Part shown: positions 7,291 through 16,500 of the stretch, piece by piece | Layout of the letters: each line of letters starts with the position of its first letter | How positions within the stretch are numbered: position 1 is the stretch's first letter | Assembly (NCBI GenBank): GCA_039029535.1 | Contig: JBCCFW010000035.1 | Location: 1-49,212 of the forward strand | Source: JBCCFW01 sp039029535 | GTDB lineage: Bacteria; Acidobacteriota; JBCCFW01 | Direction: 5' to 3' | Length of the DNA stretch: 49,212 nt | Notes under the pieces: generated by a model | The model's input: only the letters and a program-made list of their open reading frames with translations | Databases searched by the model: none | What the model was told of the DNA's origin: nothing | Made by a program: the position numbers and the translations under genes

Positions 7291-8211
7291 ATGAAGAGCT
7301 CCCTGCTCTCTTCCTGCCCGCTCTTGCTCGTTCTCGCTCTCACTGGCTGTCGCGCGGCCGCGCCCTCCGGCGTTCCCGGTTACCGGGGCCTGACGCCTGG
7401 AGTGACGACCCTCGACGAGATGGCCGACCTCCTGGGTGAGCCAGAGCGGGCACCGAGCTTCGGCCAGGGTGGGAACTACGAGTACGCCGACTTCACGGTG
7501 AGCTACCAGGAGCCCGGTCCCGAGATCAACACGGTCGTCGTGCACGGTGATGCGAGCTACGAGACTCCGACCGGAGTTGGGCTCGGCTCCAGTCGAAGCG
7601 AGGTGGCCGCCACCATCGCCGATCGACAGGAGACCAGCCGTCCGCAGCCTGCGTGGACCGACCGACCTCGGAATCTCACGTACTGGTTCGACTCCAGTGG
7701 TCGGGTCGAGAAGATCGTCCTCGTGAACTTCGAGGTCATGTGGGGAAAGAAGCGCGAGCAGCCGGAACCCTCACGGACGCAGCGGCGGCGGAAGCCGTCG
7801 ACGCCGACTCCTCCCGACGATCGAGAAAGAGGAGAGCCGCCGGTCTACCGGGGAGTGACGGCCGGAGTGACCAGCCTGGCAAGGGTTCAGGAGCTGTTCG
7901 GACAGCCCCGAGACATCCGCGACATCATGAACGGCGAGCGTCACGTCTACGACGAGTTCTTCATCAACTACGCGGACCTGGACGACCTGACGGTGAACAC
8001 GATTGTCATCTTCGGTGACGAAGAGTACGAGACCACGACCGGTGTTCGTCTCTGGGACGATCGAAAGAAGGTGCTGGCGACGCTCGAGCCATTGGAGCTG
8101 GAGAGGGTCCAGCCGACCTACGCCGGCGACCATGACGCGAGCATCGCCTACGCGATTCGCAATGGTGAGGTCGCGCAGATCGTGCTCGGTTCGGGAAGCC
8201 TGCGGCGATGA
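7291..8211 (+). CDS. Lipoprotein with two copies of an unknown repeat
   Basis: 306 residues. An N-terminal signal ends in the lipobox LALTGC, so the mature protein is probably anchored to an envelope membrane. Two clear repeats of about 100 residues follow, separated by a Arg/Pro/Glu-rich linker. The first opens YRGLTPGVTTLDEMADLLGEP, the second YRGVTAGVTSLARVQELFGQP. Both carry a central VNYAD/VSYQE-type strand, then (N)TVV.GD..YET.TGV. The opening of each repeat resembles short bacterial envelope modules of the SmpA/BamE kind (a turn with G-T/S-x-x-V/M...LG.P), but the match is only suggestive. ATG at 7291 preceded by GGAGG. The stop overlaps the next gene (ATGA). No known function. Confidence 0.85.
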   Translation: MKSSLLSSCPLLLVLALTGCRAAAPSGVPGYRGLTPGVTTLDEMADLLGEPERAPSFGQGGNYEYADFTVSYQEPGPEINTVVVHGDASYETPTGVGLGSSRSEVAATIADRQETSRPQPAWTDRPRNLTYWFDSSGRVEKIVLVNFEVMWGKKREQPEPSRTQRRRKPSTPTPPDDRERGEPPVYRGVTAGVTSLARVQELFGQPRDIRDIMNGERHVYDEFFINYADLDDLTVNTIVIFGDEEYETTTGVRLWDDRKKVLATLEPLELERVQPTYAGDHDASIAYAIRNGEVAQIVLGSGSLRR

Positions 8212-9374
8212 TGGTCGGGCTGTGGCGGTCGTTGCTCGAGCGATTGGGGTTCGGGCCGCCACGCGAGGAAGATCCGGAGCCAGAGGAAGAGCTGAACCCG
8301 TTCGAGAAGATCTTCGGGAAGATCGAGGTCCACGAGGGGCCCTTCGAGCCGATCGTGCACGAGAACCCGGTGTTCGGTCGGATCGACACGGCTGAAGCCA
8401 GCGAGTGGAAGGTCGAGATCGACCATGAAGGCCAGGTCCTCGAGGTCAGCGCCTCGGTGTGGCGTCCCAGCTTCGACCCGGACGAGCTCGACGAGCTGAC
8501 CGCCCACTTGCAAGACCTGCCTTCGCTTCAGGACAGCGCCCGGGAAGCACTCATCGTCGAGCATGAGGAGGAGGGACCCTCGTCGACGCTCACGTACCTC
8601 TGGGAAGACCACCTGGAGAAGGAGGACTCGCGTGGGCCGCTCCCCGGCGACCTGCGAACTCTCACGCGTGGGTTCCGGCTGAAGACCGTCGAGATGTTCC
8701 TCTTCAACGAGAACGACTTCCGGGTGGACCTGGTTCACGAAGTCCACGGTCGTCGGACCACCGTGTACTTCGATCCCGACGGTCGAGCACGGACCGTCAT
8801 CAACGGCGAGCTCGGTCCGTGCCGGACACGGCGGCGCCGATACGTCATGACCGGCAAGTGGGCTGATTACCGACACCCGATCTTCGGTCCCGTCGATCCG
8901 GAGACCAGCGAGAGTTGGGACTGGTACGTCGACTTCGAGGACGACGGTTTCGAGCACCCCACGTGGCTTTGGGTCGACATCGAGACCTTCGACCCGGTCA
9001 TCCTGGAGCAGATGACCGAGGTCTTGAACGATCTCCCGGGCCTGGAGGAGCGCTGTCTCGAGGCGGCGCTTCGCGACCACTACGAGATGCTGCGGACCAA
9101 GCCAGGAGAGCAGTCGGCCCTGGCCGAGCTCCAGGAGAAGTGCCTCGACGATTCGCTGGCCGTCTCCGAGGAGCGCAAGCTCACGGACGAGGAGAGGATC
9201 GACATCGAGGCCTTCGCGGACGGCTGCTTCCTGTATCGGTTCAGCTTCCACCAGGACGGCGGTCAACATCGGTACGTGGTGGAGCTTCAGAATCCCATCG
9301 GAATGGAGGAGTACCTCACCGTGAGCTTCGACGCCGACGGCGAGGCCCGCAACGTGTGGCTCGATCGCACCTAG
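8208..9374 (+). CDS. Unknown acidic protein with an internal duplication
   Basis: 388 residues, strongly acidic, without a signal peptide or membrane segment, so probably cytoplasmic. Two similar blocks are visible: NPVFGRIDTAEASEWKVEID...SFDPDELDELTAHLQDLPSLQ near residue 52, and HPIFGPVDPETSESWDWYVD...TFDPVILEQMTEVLNDLPGLE near 224. Each is followed by a segment (EVHGRRTTVYFDPDG and LQNPIGMEEYLTVSFDADG) that resembles the DUF2262/DUF6985-type families. The ATG at 8208 overlaps the stop of the lipoprotein gene, so the two are co-translated. Pairing of a cytosolic protein with a repeat lipoprotein is unexplained; no function is assigned. Confidence 0.85.
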   Translation: MMVGLWRSLLERLGFGPPREEDPEPEEELNPFEKIFGKIEVHEGPFEPIVHENPVFGRIDTAEASEWKVEIDHEGQVLEVSASVWRPSFDPDELDELTAHLQDLPSLQDSAREALIVEHEEEGPSSTLTYLWEDHLEKEDSRGPLPGDLRTLTRGFRLKTVEMFLFNENDFRVDLVHEVHGRRTTVYFDPDGRARTVINGELGPCRTRRRRYVMTGKWADYRHPIFGPVDPETSESWDWYVDFEDDGFEHPTWLWVDIETFDPVILEQMTEVLNDLPGLEERCLEAALRDHYEMLRTKPGEQSALAELQEKCLDDSLAVSEERKLTDEERIDIEAFADGCFLYRFSFHQDGGQHRYVVELQNPIGMEEYLTVSFDADGEARNVWLDRT

Positions 9375-9457
9375 ACCTCGTTAACAGTCGGGCCCTCCGC
9401 TGCGTCCTGGGTCGAGTAGGCTGGCGTCGACCGCCGCCGCCACCACGGAGGTGACTC

Positions 9458-10090
9458 GTGACCCGACTCGTCCTGTCCGCCGCGCTCCTGACCGCCCTGT
9501 CCGCTTCCTCGGCACTTGCCGGACCACCCCTGCTCTGCCATCCGCTGGAGATCGGTGAGGCCGAGTCCCTCCCCTGGCAGGAAGCCAAGGCCTGGCGGGG
9601 ATTGGCCGACGGATACGACACGAGCCGGATCGCGGCCGACACGCTGAAGCTGGTGGCGGCCGAGTCCTCCCCGGTCGTCCGCATGGAGACGCTGCGCCGC
9701 GCTGCCGTCTACTGCCTCAAGAGCCGGGAAACGACCCGCGACCTCCTGCTCGGCCTGAGCGCTCGCGCCGCCAGCTCGGAGCCCGATTCCGTCGCCCGCT
9801 TCGATCTCGCCTACTTCCTGGCTGCCTGCCGGCAAGGTCGGGAGTTCTTCGAGCGCGAGGGTCATGAGGACCTGCTCGAGCTCTTCGAAGACTTCGACGT
9901 GCGAGGCGTCATTCTCGAGAGCGCGCGCGCTCGACCCGAGCAGGCCGACTTCCTCCTCGCCGCCGCCGTGCTGACCGAGATGGGCTCCCGCAGCGAGCAC
10001 CAGCGTCACGTGCGTCGGGTGCGGGCCGCGGCTCGGCCGGGGACCCTGAGCTGGCGCAACGTTCGGGCGCGATACGCTGACATTCGTTGA
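9458..10090 (+). CDS. Secreted helical protein in ECF sigma operon
   Basis: 210 residues with a clear cleavable signal peptide (MTRLVLSAALLTALSASSALAG), so exported. The rest is Ala/Leu/Arg/Glu-rich and helical, with three cysteines (in LLCHP, VYCLK, AACRQ); it is not a family I recognise. GTG start 7 bases after GGAGG. Its stop overlaps the TTG start of the ECF sigma factor, so it is translated together with a sigma/anti-sigma pair. It could be the envelope component sensed or controlled by that pair, which is inference from position only. Confidence 0.85.
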   Translation: MTRLVLSAALLTALSASSALAGPPLLCHPLEIGEAESLPWQEAKAWRGLADGYDTSRIAADTLKLVAAESSPVVRMETLRRAAVYCLKSRETTRDLLLGLSARAASSEPDSVARFDLAYFLAACRQGREFFEREGHEDLLELFEDFDVRGVILESARARPEQADFLLAAAVLTEMGSRSEHQRHVRRVRAAARPGTLSWRNVRARYADIR

Positions 10091-10680
10091 CCACGGCCCC
10101 GCTCAGCCAGCCCGATGGTGACGCCGACGCGCGTGAGGACGCCGCCGAAGCGGGAGCGTCGCGAGGACCGAGCGAGTCGACGCTCGTCGTCGTTCGTGCG
10201 GCCCGCGGCGGTGATCGCGCCGCGCTCGAGAGTCTCTATCTCGAGTTCGGCGCGACCGTGCACGGCCTGCTCCTCGCGCGCGTGTCGGCAGCTGAGGCCG
10301 ACGACCTCGTTCAGGAGGTCTTCGTGAAGGTACTGCACGCGCTCCCGAGCCTGCGGGACGAGCGAGCCTTCCCCGCCTGGCTGGCTCAGCTCACCCGCCG
10401 GATGGCCGTCGATCACCTGCGTCGACGTCGGCCGACCGAGGAGCTCGACGAGACGACGGCCGGGACCGTCGATCCCGATGGTCTCGAAGCCGACGAGGTC
10501 CTCGCCGTGATCCGAGGGCTTCCCGAGGCCCACGTGGAGCCGCTGATGCTTCGCCTCGTGGAGGGGCTGACGGGGCCCGAGATCGCCGAGCGGACAGGGC
10601 TGACTCATGGCTCGGTCCGCGTGAACCTGCACCGTGGGATGAAGCTGCTGCGGGAACGACTGACGGGTGAGACATCGTGA
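10087..10680 (+). CDS. ECF-type RNA polymerase sigma factor
   Basis: 197 residues with sigma region 2 (DRAALESLYLEFGATVHGLLLARVSAAEADDLVQEVFVKVLHALPSL) and region 4 (LPEAHVEPLMLRLVEGLTGPEIAERTGLTHGSVRVNLHRGMKLLRERL). The DDLVQEVF core-binding motif and the region 4 helix-turn-helix are intact. Regions 1.1 and 3 are absent, as in group 4 (extracytoplasmic function) sigma factors. The TTG start at 10087 overlaps the stop of the secreted-protein gene, and the stop overlaps the GTG of a FecR-like gene (GTGA). It probably directs transcription of an envelope regulon under control of that downstream partner. Confidence 0.95.
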   Translation: MTTAPLSQPDGDADAREDAAEAGASRGPSESTLVVVRAARGGDRAALESLYLEFGATVHGLLLARVSAAEADDLVQEVFVKVLHALPSLRDERAFPAWLAQLTRRMAVDHLRRRRPTEELDETTAGTVDPDGLEADEVLAVIRGLPEAHVEPLMLRLVEGLTGPEIAERTGLTHGSVRVNLHRGMKLLRERLTGETS

Positions 10681-11597
10681 ACGAACACGAGCTGCAAGAC
10701 CTGCTGGCCGACCGACGCTTCCGGCCCGACCCCGACGACCTGCGAGCTCGGCTCGAGCGTTCGGCGCCCCGTCGATTCGGACGTCGGCTCATCGTCTTCG
10801 CAGCGGCTGCCGGGGTGCTCCTCGCATTGACTGCGACTTGGTGGAGCGTGCGCGGTGGTGAGACCTGGACGCTCACCACCCTCGACGGCACGACTCGACT
10901 CGAAGGGGAGGTCGTCAGTGGTCGTCACTCGTTGAGACCGGGGCAGGAGCTCACGACCGCGTCCTCGGGGAGTGCCGAGCTGCTGCTCGGAGAGCTCGGT
11001 CGCGTGCGTCTGCTCGAAGAGACGACGTTGCGGGTCCTCAGCGCCGGACGACGTTGGGGGCTGGCGCTCGAGAGAGGAACCATCGAGGCCGTCACCGTCG
11101 CGCCGCCCGACGTGTTCTTCGTGGAGACACCCTCCGGCCTTGCGACCGATCTCGGCTGCGCGTTCGAGCTCGAGACCGATGAAGAAGGACACGGTCGTCT
11201 GGTCGTCAGCGCCGGGTGGGTGTCCTTCGAGGTCGAGAGTCGTCGTTGCTACGTGCCCGCCGGTGCGAGTTGCCGTCTCGATCCGGCTCTCGGTCCGGGC
11301 ACGCCGGTGCGGGACGCGGCTTCACCCGAGCTCCGAGCCGCGCTCGAACGAATCGATGCGAGCTCCGAGCACGGAGCTGAGCTGGATCTCGCCTTGCGCG
11401 AGTCGCGGACCGAAGACGCGCTCACCCTCTGGCACCTCGTGTCGCGGGTGCCCGTCGCGTCGCGCCCTCAGGTGATCGAGCGCCTGGAGAGCCTCGCACC
11501 ACGACCGCCGACGGTGTCGGCCGAGGCGGTGCAAGCCGGCGATCCCGACGCCCTGAACGATTGGCTCCGCAGCTTCTCCGGGGCACCGGTGCGCTGA
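10677..11597 (+). CDS. FecR-domain membrane protein, likely anti-sigma partner
   Basis: 306 residues. A cytoplasmic segment of about 36 residues (ELQDLLADRRFRPDPDDLRARLE) precedes one transmembrane helix (about 37-57, RLIVFAAAAGVLLALTATWW). A periplasmic FecR-type domain follows: LTTLDGTTRLEGEVVSGRHSLRPGQELTTASSGSAELLLGELGRVRLLEETTLRVL, with VFFVETPSGLATDLGCAFELET further on. It overlaps the ECF gene by 4 bases. Known FecR proteins relay an envelope signal to a sigma factor; here the short N-terminal tail would be the sigma-binding part. The C-terminal 90 residues (from about 215) are helical and of unknown role. Confidence 0.88.
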   Translation: MNEHELQDLLADRRFRPDPDDLRARLERSAPRRFGRRLIVFAAAAGVLLALTATWWSVRGGETWTLTTLDGTTRLEGEVVSGRHSLRPGQELTTASSGSAELLLGELGRVRLLEETTLRVLSAGRRWGLALERGTIEAVTVAPPDVFFVETPSGLATDLGCAFELETDEEGHGRLVVSAGWVSFEVESRRCYVPAGASCRLDPALGPGTPVRDAASPELRAALERIDASSEHGAELDLALRESRTEDALTLWHLVSRVPVASRPQVIERLESLAPRPPTVSAEAVQAGDPDALNDWLRSFSGAPVR

Positions 11598-11607
11598 AGC
11601 GAGCGGA

Positions 11608-13497
11608 TCAGAACAGGCTCAGGAGCTCCGACGACAGCGGGCTGTCCGGGCTTCCGACGCACCACGCCCACATCTGCGCCAGGGTGTTGGTCTCGGCGGC
11701 GCTCGCGTGAACCTTGGTGAAGGTGCTGTAGTACGGGAAGCTCGCGAACTCGCCGTGACCCGAGCGCTGCCCGGTGGTGATGGCGTTGCTCAGGGCCTCG
11801 TTCGTGACCTGGGACTGCCATGCACGGACCACGGCGTTCTGGACCCAGAGAACCGTGAGTGGGGTGTCCCGGGCCTCGACGCCCGCGGTGGCATTGGCCA
11901 GCACGGTCAGTGACTGTCGGAAGAACGCCGGACCGGACTGGTCGCCGGAGCCGTTGGCGGCGTGGAGCCCTTCGCGGAGGGCGGCGAACTCGTCGGCCGA
12001 GTTGTCGAAGACCTGGATGAAGCCCTTCGGGTCGACCTGTTCGGTGAAGGGGTTCACGCCATCCGGTTCGTAGGCCTGGAACTGCTTCGACACGGAGTCC
12101 CAGGCGACGCCGAACAGGGGAGCGGCCTGTGCGGCTGCGACGATCACCCCATCGGACGTCTGTTCCAAGGGAACGTCCGTGTTCATGAAGGAGACGATCG
12201 TCGCGACGTCGGTCTGGGCCAGCATGCCGAGGACGCCCGTGTTGTCCAGGTTGCCGCCGTCGGCGAACTGAGTCGACGTGTTGGCCGCCGGGCCCTCGTC
12301 GGCTCGTGCGACCGGCCAGTAGTCGTAGCGTGGGACCAGGTCGGAAGGCTCGACCTTCGCGGCCTCCTCGAGGAGGGATGCGAGCTTCGTCTTGGACTCG
12401 GTGCAGAGAAGCTGCTCCGCTTCTTCACCGAGCTTGGCGCGAAGTGAGTCCTCGTCCAGCTCGGACAGCATCCTTGCAGCCGTCGGCACGCGTTCAGCCA
12501 GCGCGGCAGCGAAGAAGGCACTGGACGAGCAGGTGATGTCGACGAGGCCATGGGTCCGCGGGAACGCCGAGGTCACGGGGCTCTCGGTGGTCGTGGACTG
12601 GAGCTGGGACGTGAAGGCGAAGGACTCGACGCTGCCGCCGCCGAGAGGAGGCTCGGGCCTGGTCGGATCCGAGCCGAGGCTGCCTCCGCTGACCGGGCTG
12701 ACCTGGATCGGGACGAGGATGGGGCCCATGGCTCCCGAGGGTGTCGGTCCGACGATGTTGGTGTTGATGACGTGGATCGGGCGGTTCGGAGATCCCTCGG
12801 CGCCGCCATGCACGTACACGAATCCGTCCGCAAGCGGTGGCAGTGGCAGGTCGAGCACGTGAGCCGCCGCGTAGCTCTTCGAGAGAGTGAAGGACTTCGC
12901 GCCCTCGTAGCTCCAGGGTGGCTCACCCTTCAGTACGGATTCGATCGAGTAGTCGTAGAGCGAGAAGGGCCGCAGGACGTTGAGTCCCACGATGTACATC
13001 CAGAGCCAGGGAAGGGACTCGGAGAGCTTCCGGCCTTGCAGGCCCACGATGAGGAGGAACTCGGCGATGATGTTCTTCAGTGGATCGGGCTCGAATAGGC
13101 TCTCGAAGTCCTGCGGCACTCGCCCCATGGCCAGGGGACCCATCTCGGAGACGTCCATCCCACCGGACGGAGGGGTGCCGATGGCGAGGTCACCGGGGTT
13201 CACGAGCGGCGAGAAGAACTCGTCTTCCGGCACCGACTCGGGCAGGTAGACCCAGAGGGCCGAGGCCCAGGTGCCGCCGGAGACCGAGGAGAGGTAGCGG
13301 ATCCTGTCGAGCAGGCTCTCGTCCCCGATCGTCAGGTTCCGGAGTCCGATCATCTGACCCCAGGCACAGGTCAGAGCCCGTGAGCCGCCCCCCGAGAAAC
13401 AGACGCCGACGTCGGCTCGACTGGGATCGGCGTTGCTGATCGTCGGGTTGGAGCCGTCTCGTGGGTAGAGATTGGCGTCGTACTCAGGCGTGATCAC
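11608..13497 (-). CDS. Patatin/cPLA2-like phospholipase
   Basis: 629 residues from the GTG at 13497. That codon lies 4 bases after GGAGGG; an earlier in-frame GTG at 13533 has no ribosome site. It shows the catalytic layout of group IV phospholipase A2/patatin enzymes: oxyanion loop GVCFSGGGSRAL, nucleophile Ser73 in LSSVSGGTWASALW, and the Asp of the dyad in FADGGNLDNTG. The Gly-Thr-Trp after the serine and the NLDNTG ending are closer to eukaryotic-type cPLA2 than to typical bacterial patatins. No signal peptide is seen, so cytoplasmic action or export by another route. Expected activity is hydrolysis of acyl chains from lipids. It converges on the FecR gene, with 10 bases between the two stops. 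Confidence 0.88.
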   Translation of the reverse strand: MITPEYDANLYPRDGSNPTISNADPSRADVGVCFSGGGSRALTCAWGQMIGLRNLTIGDESLLDRIRYLSSVSGGTWASALWVYLPESVPEDEFFSPLVNPGDLAIGTPPSGGMDVSEMGPLAMGRVPQDFESLFEPDPLKNIIAEFLLIVGLQGRKLSESLPWLWMYIVGLNVLRPFSLYDYSIESVLKGEPPWSYEGAKSFTLSKSYAAAHVLDLPLPPLADGFVYVHGGAEGSPNRPIHVINTNIVGPTPSGAMGPILVPIQVSPVSGGSLGSDPTRPEPPLGGGSVESFAFTSQLQSTTTESPVTSAFPRTHGLVDITCSSSAFFAAALAERVPTAARMLSELDEDSLRAKLGEEAEQLLCTESKTKLASLLEEAAKVEPSDLVPRYDYWPVARADEGPAANTSTQFADGGNLDNTGVLGMLAQTDVATIVSFMNTDVPLEQTSDGVIVAAAQAAPLFGVAWDSVSKQFQAYEPDGVNPFTEQVDPKGFIQVFDNSADEFAALREGLHAANGSGDQSGPAFFRQSLTVLANATAGVEARDTPLTVLWVQNAVVRAWQSQVTNEALSNAITTGQRSGHGEFASFPYYSTFTKVHASAAETNTLAQMWAWCVGSPDSPLSSELLSLF

Positions 13498-13564
13498 GAT
13501 CCCTCCATCATGACCCGAGGGACCGGACGTCACCGGGTGACGACGTCCGGTCTCGGAGAGCGCG

Positions 13565-16500
13565 TCACGGGCTGCGCAACGACTCGCCCGCGCAATTCAC
13601 TCGTGACAGCAGGTAGAAGTAGAGCGGCTCGGTGAGGCCGGTGTCGGTCCAGGTCGGATCGACGTGGTCGTCGGGGGTGAGGAGGACGTCGAGCGCGGCT
13701 GGGTTGGTCCCGCGTCGGAGCACGTAGGCTTCGCCTGGATCCAGGATCAAGCCGGTGAAGTCCCACTGGACCCGGTCGAGACCGAAGTCGGCACCGGCGC
13801 GCAGCACCGGGCCTGCCGGTGCGGGCGCAGCGGCGGCCGTGCAGTACGTCTCGCAGGTCAGGTCGCGCTGGAAGATCGACACGTCGTCGAGGTTCCAGCC
13901 GCCGGCCTCGCCGCTGTCGTCCGCAGCGAGCTCGAAGCGCACGCTCACGGCCGGGTTGTCGTCGGCGATCGCGCTGATGTCGATGACCTGCTCGACCCAC
14001 TCGGTGTCGATGATCTCGGCGTCGGCGTTCGACCACACCACCGTGCCGTTGACCAGGATGCGGGCCCGGTCACCGGCGAGCACGGACAGCCAGCGACGGA
14101 AGCTCAGGTGGACGTTGCTGAAGCCGGCACAGTTCTGGGGCCGCGCCTCGAGATAGTTGTCGATGTTGGGAGCGTAGTTTCCGTCCCAGAAGTCACCGTC
14201 GCGGAAGCCGCTCAGGTCGTTGCCCCAGATGCTCTCGCCGGACCAGGCGGTGGTCGGATCGAAGGGGCTGAGGCCACCGGGGATGCCTTGCTGCCAGTCG
14301 TCCTCGTCGTTGCAGTCCGGAGGCATGGTGCAGTTGCTCCGGCTGGCGAAGTTGGCGGCCACCTCGAGATCGTCGAAGAAGATCGGCACCTGCATCTCGA
14401 GACCGACGAAGACCTCGAAGAACGACGTGAACGAGTAGCTGTCGGCCGGCCCGTCGTAGGTGACGTCGAGACGGAGCTCGACGGTCTCGCCACAGGAGCC
14501 GTCCTCGGGCAGCGTGATCTCGAAGTGCTCGGGCAGGTCGCCGCCGGTGGTGGCGCTCATGCCGGGGCCGACGTCCGGCCAGAGTCCGTCGGGGTCGCTG
14601 ACCACCGTGCCCGGAGGTGCGGACACGACGGTCAGCAATCCGGTGACGGTCGTGGCGTCGGCATTGCCGGTGTTCTCGACGTCGACGGTGACCTTGACGC
14701 TCTCACCCGGGTCGATCAGGCCGTTGTCGTTGCCGGCAGCACCGCTCATGGGATCGTCGCGAGTGGTGGTCGCGGTCATGTCGAGACGCGGGCGAGGCGC
14801 TGCGGCCTCGCAGGTCCACACCGGTGAACGGATGACGAAGTCGTCGATCAAGACCTCGACCCGCGAGTCGTCGCCGACATCGCAGGCGTGGACCTTCATG
14901 GCGACCATGTCGGCCGGCTCGCCGAGGATCGTGTCGAGGTCGAGGCGGCGTTCGAGCCACTGACGCTCGTCGCCGTTGCCGTCGTGAGTGTCGAGCGTGG
15001 ACCAGGTCATCCCGCCGTCGTTGGTGATCTCGACGAGGAGCATGTCGTCCGGCGTCTGACGCGTGTTGTACCAGAGCCAGTAGACGAGCTCGGTGCCGCT
15101 CCGGCCGCCCATGTCGTACACGGGGCTCTGCAGGGTCGTGCAGCCGCCATCGACGTCGGCGTCGTTCTGGCCAGCACCCTCGACGTTGCCGGTGATCCAG
15201 GCCTGCGTGCCCGGGTGGGGCGTGTGATCGTCGGCTGGCTGGTTGTTGCGGTTGGTCGGATGCGGGTCGCCCCACTCCCAGATGCCCTCGGTCGCGTCGT
15301 CGGTGCCGTCCGGATCGACCGTCCAGCCGCTGAGGACTTCCATGTCGTCGGAGGCATGGAAGGTGTAGCCGGTCTGCTGACCGACGGTGAAGCTGAAGAA
15401 GGCATCGGAGCAGGCGTCGGTGGCGTCGAGCTGAACCTCGAAGGTCACGATGTCACCGCAGCTCACCAGGCCGGGATCGAGCTCGACGACGAAGGGAGCC
15501 AGGCTCGTGCCGCTGGTGAAGGGGTCGAGGTCGTCATAGGACGCCGTGTCCGTGAGGATGCGGACGCCCGGATGAGTCGAGCTCAAGGTGCCGCTCACGC
15601 CCGTGGCGAGGGCCGCTGAGGCGTTGACCACCCCCACGGTGAGGTCGAGGACCTCACCCGGCTCGGGGACGCCGTTGCCGTTGCCGAAGCCGACGAAGTC
15701 GTCGGCCACGTAGCTCTCGTAGGCCAGGTTCGGCAGCGCGCCCACGGAGACGGTCGCCGAATCGTCGTTGATCGAAGTGCAGCCACCCGCATCGAGGACG
15801 ATGATGCGGTAGCGGTAGTCGACGCCGTCGGTGATGTTGTCGTCGAGGTAGCTCGTGGCCGGCGGGGCGAAGCGAGCGACGGGGATGTCGGCGCCGACGC
15901 CGTCGGAGTCGTTGCGGACGAGGAGGTACTCCACGGCTCCCGGCACGTCGGTCCAGGAGACCTGCACCTGCCACAGCCCGGTGTCGGCGTTCATGGCGTC
16001 GACGAGGGTGATGGGCGGTGCCGTCGGGGGAGCGCACTCACCCGAGTCGGTGGCCAGGACCATCGAGGCGATCTCGTGATGGAGGAAGGCCTCGTTGATC
16101 TCGTCGCCGTTGGGCACGCCGTCGGCGAGGTCGCCGTTGTCGTCGTCGATGAGGACGACCGCGTCGTACACCGACGTCATCTGGTCGGGGATGTAGGTGT
16201 CGGAGATGGGGAGGCTCTGGAAGAAGAGACGCTCCGCAGCGTGCCAGCCTCCGACCTCGCCGTACTTGGCGATGAGGCTGTTCTTCATCCGCCAGAAGGT
16301 CTGCGAGAAGATGACGCCCTCGCAGTGAACCTGGCCGCCGGCAGGTCCGGTACCGCCAGGACAGACGTCGAGGAGGTTGCCGAGGGTGACGAGACCGAAC
16401 ACCGCCTCGTCGGCGTTGCGGATGCCCGCGGCCACGCCGACGTTGAAGTAGGGGCCGAGGTTCGAGTCGTGGGTGGAGAGCCACGCCACCACGTCGGAGA

